Shown here: positions 46,826-55,079 of the stretch, piece by piece | Layout of the letters: every line of letters starts with the position of its first letter | Numbering within the stretch: position 1 is the stretch's first letter | Position numbers and translations under genes: made by a program | Assembly (NCBI GenBank): GCA_946477855.1 | Contig: CAMKZU010000004.1 | Coordinates: 25,064 to 89,063, forward strand | Reading direction: 5' to 3' | DNA length: 64,000 bases | Origin: an uncultured Lactobacillus sp. | Lineage (GTDB): Bacteria; Bacillota; Bacilli; Lactobacillales; Lactobacillaceae | Notes under the pieces: model-generated | What the model was told of the DNA's origin: nothing | Databases searched by the model: none | Seen by the model: the letters and a program-made list of their open reading frames with translations, nothing else

Positions 46826-46829
46826 AATA

Positions 46830-48071
46830 TTATTCTCCTTTATTTTCAAATCTTAAGCGGAATTTTGGCCCAATTAGAGGGATGATTAAAGCAATGAAAT
46901 AAATTATTGCTACTACAATGAAAACTACTATGAATGAATTGCTGCCTTCATAAATGTAACTAAATACCGGAGTGGCAAATGCGCCTATCACACCTGTGAT
47001 GGCACTAACATTGGAGTAACCAATATCAAAAGCCGGCCCAAACATTTCGGCTCCAAAAACTTGTTCACCAGTTCCCATGACCGTAGCACAAGCAGTAGAG
47101 AGAAGGGCAGCGGAATATAGTAAAACAAAGGACTTAGTTTTAGCCGCGAGAATGAATAACACCATTGCTGCTATTGGGCACATTAACCACACGGCTACAG
47201 CTCTACTGCCCCATTTATCTGTAGTAATTCCAAAAAGTGGGGTAATGAAGATTTGGGTTGCACTAACTAGGGTGATAATAAAACCCCCAGCAGTAGGTCC
47301 AAAACCACTACGAGTTGTGAAAACCGGAATTAAACTTTGAATATTGCCTCCAAATTCGACCAAAGCATAGAATAGTAGAACTAAAACAAAAGCCGCTGAA
47401 AAAACGACAGTCTTAGTTTTAATTTGTGGCGCTGCTTGCTCAGGTGCAGCAGTGGAATTGCTTTGAACTTGATCAGCTCCGTATGCTTTAAGTCCTATGT
47501 CTTCTGGTCTTAATTTCATGATGCAGGCACCAAGTAAACCGATAACCAGGCTAATGCCGCCCAGTGTTAAAAGTGCTGAGCGCCAACCTAATTTAGTGAT
47601 TAAAATTGAAGTAAAAGAACTGGAAAACATTAGGTAAATAGAAACAACAACAGCGCATAATGAAAAAGCAAAATTTTTCTTAGCGATAAACCAATTATTG
47701 ACTAAAATGCCTTGGACAATGTATCCCGTGAAGGCACAGCCTAGCCCAATGACTACGGCGGTTAAATATAAAACAACCAGATTGCGGGCTTGTGATAAAA
47801 TTGCTACCGCTGCTGCCGTCATAATTACAGCCAGCGCCAATGCCCAATTGAATTGAACTTTTTTGATAAAGTGCCCTACTAAAACAAAACCAAACGACAT
47901 AGAAATGATAGTAATGGTCATAAAGTACGAGACTGCGGATAATGGTGCATGTAATGCGTGTACTAAAGGATCCAAAAACAGGCTCATCATGACAGTATAG
48001 GTATTAGCTATAACAGCGCACATCAGTCCAGAAAATAAGACGATTAACCACGGATAAATTTTCTGTTTCAT
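46830..48071 (-). CDS. MFS transporter, oxalate/formate antiporter-like (OFA)
   Basis: 413-residue permease with twelve hydrophobic segments. Seen: ANTYTVMMSLFLDPLV near the N-terminus, a helix four VIGLGCAFTGYIVQGILVNNWF, and a charged central loop (about 195-220). OFA members exchange organic acids. It is upstream of the FAD reductase with a 4-base gap, so the pair probably imports an organic acid and reduces it. An AGGAGG-type site (GGAGG at 48085-48090) precedes the ATG. Confidence 0.85.
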   Translation of the reverse strand: MKQKIYPWLIVLFSGLMCAVIANTYTVMMSLFLDPLVHALHAPLSAVSYFMTITIISMSFGFVLVGHFIKKVQFNWALALAVIMTAAAVAILSQARNLVVLYLTAVVIGLGCAFTGYIVQGILVNNWFIAKKNFAFSLCAVVVSIYLMFSSSFTSILITKLGWRSALLTLGGISLVIGLLGACIMKLRPEDIGLKAYGADQVQSNSTAAPEQAAPQIKTKTVVFSAAFVLVLLFYALVEFGGNIQSLIPVFTTRSGFGPTAGGFIITLVSATQIFITPLFGITTDKWGSRAVAVWLMCPIAAMVLFILAAKTKSFVLLYSAALLSTACATVMGTGEQVFGAEMFGPAFDIGYSNVSAITGVIGAFATPVFSYIYEGSNSFIVVFIVVAIIYFIALIIPLIGPKFRLRFENKGE

Positions 48072-48176
48072 TTATTAAAATTACCTCCTTAATGAATTTA
48101 ATCACATAGTATCATTGCTAAAGGCGCTTTCTTAACGCATAATGGAATAAGGTAGTACCAAAAGGAATAATAAATT

Positions 48177-49079
48177 ATGAATTTCTCACAATTGCGTTGC
48201 TTTATCTATGTTGTTGATAATTTAAGTTTTACCGTGGCAGCCCGTAAGTTAGACTTTTCTCAATCTGCTGTTTCTAAAAGCATTAAGGAACTGGAAAAAG
48301 AAGTTAATGTGAAATTATTAGATCGTTCACCGCATAAATTAATGGTGACTGCTGCCGGCAAATATTTTTATCAAATTGCTTTAGATATTTTGAAAAAAAG
48401 AGATAGTGCAGTAGATTACATGCAGCATAAGTCGGTTGCTTCTGATCTCACTCACATAAGGATAGGGATGTCAGCTAATCCCTTGGAGCACTACATCATT
48501 CCTTTGTTTTTGCAAAAATTTAACTTGCAATATAAAAACTATGATTTTACTTTTATTATTAATTTTTTAGTAGATTATTTATCCCAATTGCAAGAGCGCA
48601 AGATAGATATGGCACTTTTAACTAGTGACGTCATTAAAGACTCAGACGATGTCATTTTCAGCCCCTACGTTCCAGTCAAATATTGGGTAGCATTGCCTTC
48701 CGGTCATCCTCTAGAAAGGTACGAAGCTATTACTTTTAACCAGCTTTATCAGCAAAAAATTCTTCTGCCATATACAGACCGCTCTTTGCCTGATATATTC
48801 CGCTTAAATCAAACTTTTTTAACTAAGCTCGGTCCCGATCAGATCAAATGGTTGGATGAATACTTTTTAATGTATGATTTTATTAAAGCAAGACAGGGTA
48901 TTGGGATAATCCCGAATTTTTGCATTAACAAAAATATTAATTTTGTCTCCTACCGCCCTTTAAAATATAAGAGTAATTGTTCTTACGGCTTGACTTATCT
49001 CAAAGACGGTAAGCCGCATAATATTGGCTGGATTAGCACTACGCTGGAACAGGTAATTAAGGAAAATATTATTAACTAA
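48177..49079 (+). CDS. LysR-family regulator
   Basis: 300-residue regulator with N-terminal winged HTH (FSQLRCFIYVVDNLSFTVAARKLDFSQSAVSKSIKELE) and a co-inducer-binding domain from about residue 90. It is divergent from the OFA transporter/FAD reductase operon, the usual LysR arrangement, so it likely activates it in the presence of the imported acid. No clear T-N11-A box could be singled out in the 105-base gap. Confidence 0.9.
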   Translation: MNFSQLRCFIYVVDNLSFTVAARKLDFSQSAVSKSIKELEKEVNVKLLDRSPHKLMVTAAGKYFYQIALDILKKRDSAVDYMQHKSVASDLTHIRIGMSANPLEHYIIPLFLQKFNLQYKNYDFTFIINFLVDYLSQLQERKIDMALLTSDVIKDSDDVIFSPYVPVKYWVALPSGHPLERYEAITFNQLYQQKILLPYTDRSLPDIFRLNQTFLTKLGPDQIKWLDEYFLMYDFIKARQGIGIIPNFCINKNINFVSYRPLKYKSNCSYGLTYLKDGKPHNIGWISTTLEQVIKENIIN

Positions 49080-49085
49080 CAATAA

Positions 49086-49122
49086 AAAAACTGGTTTCAG
49101 ATAAAGATTGAATACCAGTTTT
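49086..49122. terminator. Terminator between convergent LysR and Rgg genes
   Basis: AAAACTGGTTTCA and TGAATACCAGTTTT pair with a one-base bulge around a 10-base loop. Likely used by both genes. Confidence 0.75.
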
Positions 49123-49143
49123 GCTGTTATAAGTTTAATTTTT

Positions 49144-49992
49144 TCAGGTGTTTTCCTGCACAATTTTTTGCAACTGCTTACTAAACTCGGTCATGCCGAT
49201 TAAAGAAAATTCTTCTATTTGCCTTGCGCTATTATCCAGATAAAGCTGTTGGGAATCAAAATGATAGTTAATCATGTTCTCCAAAAATAATAAAGTCATC
49301 TTACTAAAGCAGGTTAGTGGCCGGGTGTGAATCTCATGGGATTTTTCCACCAATCGCTTGGCTTCCTTATACTTGTTTTTTTCCAGACACATACTAATCA
49401 TATTGATTAATATTCCCAACACTATAAATTGTATATTGTCATTATCGCTATCTTTAAATTGTTGAAAAATTTTGTTAGTAATGATCATATCACTGGCAAA
49501 ATCATAAAAAACCATGCAATTCAGGAAAATTTTGATAGTTTTCCAGTCAAAATTCTCTTCATTAAAGAATTTATTTTTTAGTTGCTGGATTTCCGCAGCG
49601 CTTAATTTCTCTTTAGTACCATCTATAATAGCCAGGATAGAGTTCACACGTAGCATTAACTCATTTTTACTAGCAAACTGGCTACCTGCGATAGTCTGTT
49701 TGATTTCTTTTAGGCGCTTAATATCAAAATTATAATAAGCGTCTGTCATTTGGGCATTAATCTTCTTTTTGAGATTATCTTCACTTTCAGCCTGGTAATC
49801 AAGTTGCTTAAAAAAAGTAGCAATTTTAACGTGATTTTGCCGTAATAGTTCAATTAGATCTGCCGCTGAAATACGGGTCAGATCTTTTTCTACTTTAGAG
49901 TAAAAAGAGGGGCTGATAACATCGCCAATCCATGCGCGTTGAGTTTTCCCAGCTTCTAAACGGTATTGTCTAAGTAAAGCACCTATAGTCAT
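49144..49992 (-). CDS. Rgg/GadR/MutR-family regulator
   Basis: 282 residues: N-terminal HTH (about 1-60; GALLRQYRLEAGKTQRAWIG, SFYSKVEKD) and an alpha-helical repeat domain that in Rgg proteins binds short peptides. It is divergent from an MFS transporter gene, with a 9-bp inverted repeat in the 104-base gap. Rgg regulators often respond to a short hydrophobic peptide encoded beside them. No such small gene is visible, so the signal is unknown or encoded elsewhere. Confidence 0.85.
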   Translation of the reverse strand: MTIGALLRQYRLEAGKTQRAWIGDVISPSFYSKVEKDLTRISAADLIELLRQNHVKIATFFKQLDYQAESEDNLKKKINAQMTDAYYNFDIKRLKEIKQTIAGSQFASKNELMLRVNSILAIIDGTKEKLSAAEIQQLKNKFFNEENFDWKTIKIFLNCMVFYDFASDMIITNKIFQQFKDSDNDNIQFIVLGILINMISMCLEKNKYKEAKRLVEKSHEIHTRPLTCFSKMTLLFLENMINYHFDSQQLYLDNSARQIEEFSLIGMTEFSKQLQKIVQENT

Positions 49993-50044
49993 AATTTGAC
50001 CTCATTAATTTTTTGTTTCATATATGACACTTTTCTATTCTCAA

Positions 50045-50083
50045 TTTTAGCTTAAGTACAATTGAAAATAAAGAAAGCTAAAA
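50045..50083. promoter_or_regulatory. Inverted repeat in the Rgg/MFS divergent promoter
   Basis: TTTTAGCTT (50045-50053) and AAGCTAAAA (50075-50083) are inverted copies 21 bases apart, immediately upstream of the MFS ribosome binding site. A possible Rgg operator or 5' hairpin. Confidence 0.45.
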
Positions 50084-50096
50084 AGGAGAAAAAATT

Positions 50097-51353
50097 ATGA
50101 CTATCTTTTTCAAAAATAAAGAATATCGCAAGTTTTCAATTGCCAGTATTTTATCCAGTGCGGGGGATATTTTATTCTATTTAGCGCTGATGACTTATGC
50201 CAGTCGGCTCAAAAATTATTCGCTGGCCTTATCATTAATCGCCATTTCAGAGTCAGTTCCCCGGCTGTTTTCCAGTGTTGGTGGCTATCTAGCTGACCGG
50301 ACGCAGAATAAATTTCAAAAAATAGTCTGGATGGCCATGATTAGAGGAGCGCTCTATTTGCTAGTCGGCTTTCTTTTTAGCCAAAATATTGCCGGTTGGA
50401 ATTTAGTAATAATGGTAATTATTATCAACTTTATTTCTGATACGGCCGGAACTTATTCTGGTGGACTTACTACACCACTAATTATTAGCCTGGTTAAAAA
50501 AGATGAGATTGCTGAAGCCGAAGGTTTTACTAGCGGTGTTTCGCAAGTAATCACTTTGATTAGTCAGTTTGTTGGATCAGGACTTTTGTTATTCATGTCA
50601 TATTCTGCGCTGGCTGTAATTAACGGTCTGACTTTCGTTGTGGCTGGGTTAATTTATTACAATATTGCTGGAAGTCAGCGTAAAAAAGGTATTGCAACTG
50701 TTACACAAGAAGTCGATGATCGCGGCTTTTGGTCCACCTTGGCCTTAGCATTAAAGCAAGTTAAAAAGGCTAGTGGCTTAATTACTACCTTACTGGTAAT
50801 CGCCGTTTTAAACGGAGTTCTCAGCACGATAGAGCCCCTGATTTCTATTGTCATTGCGGGCAATCGTCAGGTGATGGTCATTGGAACCTATAGTTTTACA
50901 ATCGCGTTAATTGGCGCTATGGCAGGAATAGGCGCTGCCTTAGGCAGTATTTTTGGTACGAATTTATTTAAAAATGTTAGCCTTTATATCATTATTATGT
51001 TAGCCAATATTGCTGGAGCAAGTGTCATAATTGCGATCTTATGCAAACAAATCTGGTTCTGTTTAATAACTTACTGTATCTTAGGCTTTTTTGCGGGAAC
51101 TGCTACGCCAAAATTAACCCAGTGGATGGTAGGTGCAGTTGATCATAAAATTTTGGCGTCTTCTGTTGGTCTGATCAATACAATTCTACTGGTTGTTAGT
51201 CCTTTAATGACCACTGCCTTTACTACTCTATCAGCTGTGACCAAGGTGCAATATTCTCTTCTAGGATTATTGTTTATTAGTGTTTTACTTCTTGTTATTA
51301 CAGTTGTAGTAATGAAAAAATCCGCCAAAAAAGGGGAACTAACAACTATTTAG
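50097..51353 (+). CDS. MFS transporter under the Rgg regulator
   Basis: 418-residue permease with twelve hydrophobic segments. Seen: NKEYRKFSIASILSSAGDILFYLALMTYA at the start, ADRTQNK between helices two and three, and a cytoplasmic loop near residues 195-215. RBS AAAGGAG. It resembles macrolide-type or other export MFS proteins more than sugar importers. Divergence from an Rgg gene suggests regulated export, perhaps of a peptide or toxic compound. The substrate is not determined. Confidence 0.85.
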   Translation: MTIFFKNKEYRKFSIASILSSAGDILFYLALMTYASRLKNYSLALSLIAISESVPRLFSSVGGYLADRTQNKFQKIVWMAMIRGALYLLVGFLFSQNIAGWNLVIMVIIINFISDTAGTYSGGLTTPLIISLVKKDEIAEAEGFTSGVSQVITLISQFVGSGLLLFMSYSALAVINGLTFVVAGLIYYNIAGSQRKKGIATVTQEVDDRGFWSTLALALKQVKKASGLITTLLVIAVLNGVLSTIEPLISIVIAGNRQVMVIGTYSFTIALIGAMAGIGAALGSIFGTNLFKNVSLYIIIMLANIAGASVIIAILCKQIWFCLITYCILGFFAGTATPKLTQWMVGAVDHKILASSVGLINTILLVVSPLMTTAFTTLSAVTKVQYSLLGLLFISVLLLVITVVVMKKSAKKGELTTI

Positions 51354-51397
51354 CTGGTATTTCTTTCTATGCAGATATAAAAACCCACCAAGATAAA

Positions 51398-51441
51398 TGA
51401 TGTGCATCCCAAAATTAGAACACTTTATTGGTTATAAACTG
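51398..51441. repeat. Degenerate repeat, copy A (possible insertion-sequence end)
   Basis: TGATGTGCATCCCAAAATTA and the following ACTTTATTGGTT match copy B at 52451 in direct orientation. The TGATGTG...CCAAAATTAG start resembles IS3-family ends, but no transposase remains. Confidence 0.5.
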
Positions 51442-51481
51442 AGAACTAATTGCCGCTATTCGATCGGAATTAGTTCTTTTA
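51442..51481 (+). terminator. Rho-independent terminator of the Rgg-linked MFS gene
   Basis: AGAACTAATTGCCG and CGGAATTAGTTCT pair with one bulged G, followed by TTTTAG. Confidence 0.75.
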
Positions 51482-51567
51482 GTTTGGTCTTAATTAAGTA
51501 GAACTAATTTGATAATCATGTTAGAGATGATAAATTATAATTTTATCTTGTTTAGATAATTTAGACA

Positions 51568-51603
51568 TAAAAAAGCCCCAAAATTTGGATAATTTTTGGA
51601 GCT
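51568..51603 (-). terminator. Terminator of the mazEF locus
   Basis: Read on the minus strand, AGCTCCAAAAATT pairs with AATTTTGGGGCT around a short loop, then a run of T. Ends the minus-strand toxin-antitoxin transcript. Confidence 0.7.
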
Positions 51604-51634
51604 CAGTACAGTTTTTGTTTTTTAAAAAATGAAA

Positions 51635-51763
51635 CTAAACTTGTTCTAATTTTTTTATTTTAGCTTCGTCTAATCTTACTTTGATATTGCCTTTCAATCT
51701 GAAAGCTGGATCTATTGCCCTAACATGCTGCAGCATGGAATTACCTACAGAAAAACCGCTTGG
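51635..51763 (-). pseudogene. C-terminal MazF-like remnant in frame behind mazF
   Basis: Directly after the mazF stop, and in the same frame, 42 codons read SGFSVGNSMLQHVRAIDPAF, then RLKGNIKVRLDEAKIKKLEQ. This resembles the end of another PemK/MazF toxin (hydrophobic strand, Q-x-R-x-I-D, then a Lys/Leu helix). No start or N-terminal half is present. It may be a leftover of a second toxin gene, or a short peptide starting at the ATG at 51736. Confidence 0.45.
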
Positions 51764-52096
51764 CTAATCTTTCTGAAAAACTACTTTTACAATTTTGAGT
51801 ATCTTTTCCATATAATCATCAGGTAGTTGCTCTAAATAATGAAATGGTCGGTTATGATAATCGATTGTAACTAGCTGGTCTAGCATGACTATGCCTTTTG
51901 TTTGAGATGCAGCAGGTAATTCTTGATATAATGGGTAGCGTCTTTTAGTAGTTGCTATAGGAGCAAATACAGCAATATGAGCGTATTTTTCAACCCCTTT
52001 ATAGCTTAAATATAAATAAGGTCGTTTGCCAGATTGTTCATGCCGCTGTTTAGGACTTAAATCCATTAATAGAATAGATCCTTGCTTAATTACCAC
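51764..52096 (-). CDS. mazF: MazF/PemK-family mRNA interferase toxin
   Basis: 110-residue toxin that cuts specific RNA sites. Seen: KQGSILLMDLSPKQRHEQSGKRPYLYLSYKG near the N-terminus, where the conserved Gln, Gly, Arg and Pro form the active loop, then IATTKRRYPLY and IVMLDQLVTIDYHNR, matching the core strands. Full family length. Its ATG overlaps the end of mazE by seven bases. The antitoxin is directly upstream and intact, so the pair looks functional. Confidence 0.9.
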   Translation of the reverse strand: MVIKQGSILLMDLSPKQRHEQSGKRPYLYLSYKGVEKYAHIAVFAPIATTKRRYPLYQELPAASQTKGIVMLDQLVTIDYHNRPFHYLEQLPDDYMEKILKIVKVVFQKD

Positions 52097-52341
52097 CTTT
52101 CATTTCCTTTTCTCTCATCTGGTAACTTAATTTCGGTATCAAATTCTTCACCTGAATAATCTTTAAAAAGTTCTTCAAAAGTTAAATCAGGTGTATCATC
52201 TTGCTTTGACATTATTACTTTGTTGTCCTCAATTTTAAAGTTTAACTGATCTCCTATAGTAGCGTTTAATGCTTGCAAGACTGCTTGGTTTAATCGGATG
52301 CCTTTAGAATTACCCCATTTAGATATAGTAGCACGAATCAT
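52090..52341 (-). CDS. mazE: MazE-family antitoxin
   Basis: 83-residue AbrB-fold antitoxin. The N-terminal swapped-hairpin DNA-binding part reads IRATISKWGNSKGIRLNQAV, and the C-terminal half is acidic and probably unstructured, wrapping the toxin. GGGAG at 52349-52353 selects the ATG at 52341 over a longer frame to 52368. It overlaps mazF and likely represses the shared promoter. Confidence 0.9.
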   Translation of the reverse strand: MIRATISKWGNSKGIRLNQAVLQALNATIGDQLNFKIEDNKVIMSKQDDTPDLTFEELFKDYSGEEFDTEIKLPDERKGNERW

Positions 52342-52450
52342 AATTTTCTCCCTATAAAAAATAAACAATGTATATCCTAAAATGTAATAAAATTATACAA
52401 TGTTTATCTACGGAGATCAAGCAAAACAAAAAAGCATCCTGAACGAAATA

Positions 52451-52498
52451 TGATGTGACCACCAAAATTAGGATACTTTATTAGTTGTAAGTTAGTTC
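52451..52498. repeat. Degenerate repeat, copy B (possible insertion-sequence end)
   Basis: TGATGTGACCACCAAAATTA then ACTTTATTAGTTG matches copy A at 51398 in direct orientation. Together they flank the mazEF locus, spaced about 1.05 kb. Confidence 0.5.
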
Positions 52499-53737
52499 TT
52501 ATTTATTAGCACTTTTTCTCAAACTGAAAAAGATAATGAGAATAAAGTTAATCAGTAGGGTAAAGCCTGTAGTCCAGAAAACAGTTGCGTAGTTGAACAG
52601 TCCCGAGATAGTGGAGCCCATAAGTGACCCAAACACAGAACCAACTGCTTGAAAAGACTGATTATAGCTAAAGATACGACCAAAACTTTCGGCTGGAGTG
52701 TTCAGTGTCAAAACGGTCTGTGCTGCCGGTAACATGGCAGCACTGGCAATTCCGAGCAGAAAACGCAATCCTGCCAGCACCCAAGGCGAATGAGTTAAGG
52801 CCATAGGAATAAAGAGAACAGCTCCTACAATCAAACCTAGGCGTAATATCTTCAGAGGACCAATTTCATCCATTTTATGACCAATTTTGGAAGCAGCTAG
52901 CAATGTTCCCAGTCCCGGTGTAGCAGCTACGACGCCCGCCACAAATGCGATGTTTTTGCTATTAGGCATCATTGATTTAACGTATAAAGAAACAATTGGA
53001 TCAATTGACATATTGGCAGCCTGAACTAAGAGTGTGGTAAAGAACATCACCACAATCAATTTAACGTTAGGTAGAGAACGTATAATTTCCTTCATCGGCT
53101 TCATTTCTGCTCGAGAAATTGGAGTGAAGTTTTCGTGAACTAAAAAAGTTGACCCTAAGAAAACGAGTACCATTAAAAAGCCTGTGATGAAGAACGGAAT
53201 GCGGTAACCCCAGACTCCGCCGAGCCAATTGCCAAAGAAGTTTGACAATACCCCACCTAAAAGTGGACCTACCAAGTTTCCTGCCGTACCGGCAGTCATC
53301 ATTTGGCTCATGACCCAGCCACTTTTTCTATGAGGAGTTTCTCCCGCAATTAAAGCAGTGGCATTATTAATGTATCCAGAAAAGGCACCTTGAATAAAGC
53401 GCATGACGATAATATAAAGAGCATTAGGTGCAAAACCGGTAGCAGTGATGGTTAAGGCCATCACACCGGAGGCACGCATACACATTAATTTACGCCCTTT
53501 TCGGTCGGCCAGATTGCCCCAATAAGGTGAAACTATTGCTTGGGCAATAAAAGTCATAGCAAACGCAAGGCCGGAATACATACTAATCTGTAATTTGCTA
53601 TAGTTTCCCAGGTCAGCGATAAATAATGAAATGAAGGGCATTGTCATGGAATAGCCCATGCCTGTGATAAAGCAGCCTAGCCACAAAGTAACAAATGCCT
53701 TGTGCCAGCCAGCTGGAAATTTGTCGGAAACTGTCAA
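52499..53737 (-). CDS. MFS multidrug-type transporter
   Basis: 412-residue permease with twelve hydrophobic segments. Seen: GNLADRKGRKLMCMRASG, the antiporter signature loop between helices two and three, and RFIQGAFSGYINNATALIAGETP in helices four and five. These motifs are typical of drug:H+ antiporters of the MdtG/LmrP kind. Monocistronic, with its own promoter region. The real substrate is not known. Confidence 0.85.
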   Translation of the reverse strand: MTVSDKFPAGWHKAFVTLWLGCFITGMGYSMTMPFISLFIADLGNYSKLQISMYSGLAFAMTFIAQAIVSPYWGNLADRKGRKLMCMRASGVMALTITATGFAPNALYIIVMRFIQGAFSGYINNATALIAGETPHRKSGWVMSQMMTAGTAGNLVGPLLGGVLSNFFGNWLGGVWGYRIPFFITGFLMVLVFLGSTFLVHENFTPISRAEMKPMKEIIRSLPNVKLIVVMFFTTLLVQAANMSIDPIVSLYVKSMMPNSKNIAFVAGVVAATPGLGTLLAASKIGHKMDEIGPLKILRLGLIVGAVLFIPMALTHSPWVLAGLRFLLGIASAAMLPAAQTVLTLNTPAESFGRIFSYNQSFQAVGSVFGSLMGSTISGLFNYATVFWTTGFTLLINFILIIFFSLRKSANK

Positions 53738-53886
53738 AACGTCCTCGCTTTCTTTTTAATATTTTCCTAAAAAATACGATATCTTTTATATTTTAGCACA
53801 ATAAATTTGCTAAGAATTTGCTAAATAGATGATATTTTCATCTTAAACATGATAGGATATTATTTCTGAAAGGAAGAGATGCCGGT

Positions 53887-54816
53887 ATGGAAAGAGATTC
53901 ACACATAACAAGGCAGGAATATCGCCAAAAACACAGCCAAAAATCTCGGTCTAATGCAAAAGCGACTTCTAAGGTAATGCTCAAAGAGCATAATAACCTT
54001 CAGACTCGCGCTGATTACCGACATTTGAAGCTAAACTTCTGGGATATATTTGCAGACCGACCATACGTTGCGGTGGCAATTGTGGTACTCGCCATATTTT
54101 TGATTATGGCTAAGCTGTGGTGGTTGCTGGTTATACTTGCGATCGTTGTCACAATCGGTATCTTTGTAATTGGTCGCAGCCACCACCCTGACCGTGTACT
54201 AAGTTTAGAATTTAAGATGAAGTCGTCCAGAAAACTAAGCATGCTGCGGGCATTGCAATTTGGTGGCTCAATTGTGATGTTTTTAGCCACTTACATGAAA
54301 AAAGTAGTTACCGTTAATTTCACTACAGCTGGCTCGACTGACGGCTTGCAGGTAATTCAGGGAATATTGTCTAATCGTGGCGGTGTATATGGACAACAGG
54401 GATCGTATTTTCTGAGTTTATTGAATACCTTAACCGGCGGACAATTGTGGGGTAAATACCGTTATGCCACTAATAGTGCCCAAATGATGAGCAGTGGCGC
54501 AGGACGACTAATTATTATGTGGGTATTGCTTTTGATGATTGCCCCAGCATTTTGTGTTTTAGCACAGTTTTTCCGTGAACCATATTCACGTAACACGGCT
54601 TTAGTAGCTTCAATCATAGCGACTGTAAGTTTTGTGTTAACCCCGCGTTTACTAAGTAAGTGGATTGTAGAATATGCGGTAGAAAATCGCATGGCCAGCA
54701 GCCAAGCCCAAGCTGCTATCAGCGTGGGACCAATGGCTTACGTTGCGATGCTTTGCGCGCTTTTAGTTTTGGTTATTTCTGTTTACCGGGTCATTAAAAA
54801 GGACAGGTTCGTATAA
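53887..54816 (+). CDS. Uncharacterised membrane protein
   Basis: 309 residues. A charged, Lys/Arg/Gln-rich cytoplasmic N-terminus (about 1-50) is followed by two helices (about 57-95), a stretch with basic and polar residues, a third helix near 125, a long loop (about 145-200) and three more helices to the end. No domain was recognised. The large charged N-terminus and multiple helices suggest a membrane-bound scaffold or polymer-handling protein, but this is speculative. It is monocistronic with AAAGGAAG upstream and a terminator downstream. Confidence 0.75.
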   Translation: MERDSHITRQEYRQKHSQKSRSNAKATSKVMLKEHNNLQTRADYRHLKLNFWDIFADRPYVAVAIVVLAIFLIMAKLWWLLVILAIVVTIGIFVIGRSHHPDRVLSLEFKMKSSRKLSMLRALQFGGSIVMFLATYMKKVVTVNFTTAGSTDGLQVIQGILSNRGGVYGQQGSYFLSLLNTLTGGQLWGKYRYATNSAQMMSSGAGRLIIMWVLLLMIAPAFCVLAQFFREPYSRNTALVASIIATVSFVLTPRLLSKWIVEYAVENRMASSQAQAAISVGPMAYVAMLCALLVLVISVYRVIKKDRFV

Positions 54817-54883
54817 TTTATCGAGTAGACTTAAGGGAAACAGCTTGTTCTTAGTTTAATATCTAAACTAGTTGGCATTAGTG

Positions 54884-54911
54884 CTGGTACTATATTGGTG
54901 CCAGTTTTTTT
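54884..54911 (+). terminator. Rho-independent terminator
   Basis: CTGGTAC and GTGCCAG pair (one G-U) around TATATTG, followed by seven T. Confidence 0.75.
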
Positions 54912-55079
54912 GTTTGAAATAAATTTCAAAAAATGAAACGGAGAGCTCAAGTTATCCAGTTTATTTTTCCGTTACTATCAGCACCCTAATTTATGTTAGT
55001 GCAATAAATACACTGCTTAAAAGGAAATTTTAATTTTAATGTAGGAAATCAATTTTGAGGTATTATTTTTTAATCAGTT

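Noticed and set aside
50097..51353. MFS gene as sugar importer
   Set aside because: Divergence from an Rgg gene rather than a sugar regulator, and no metabolic partner nearby.
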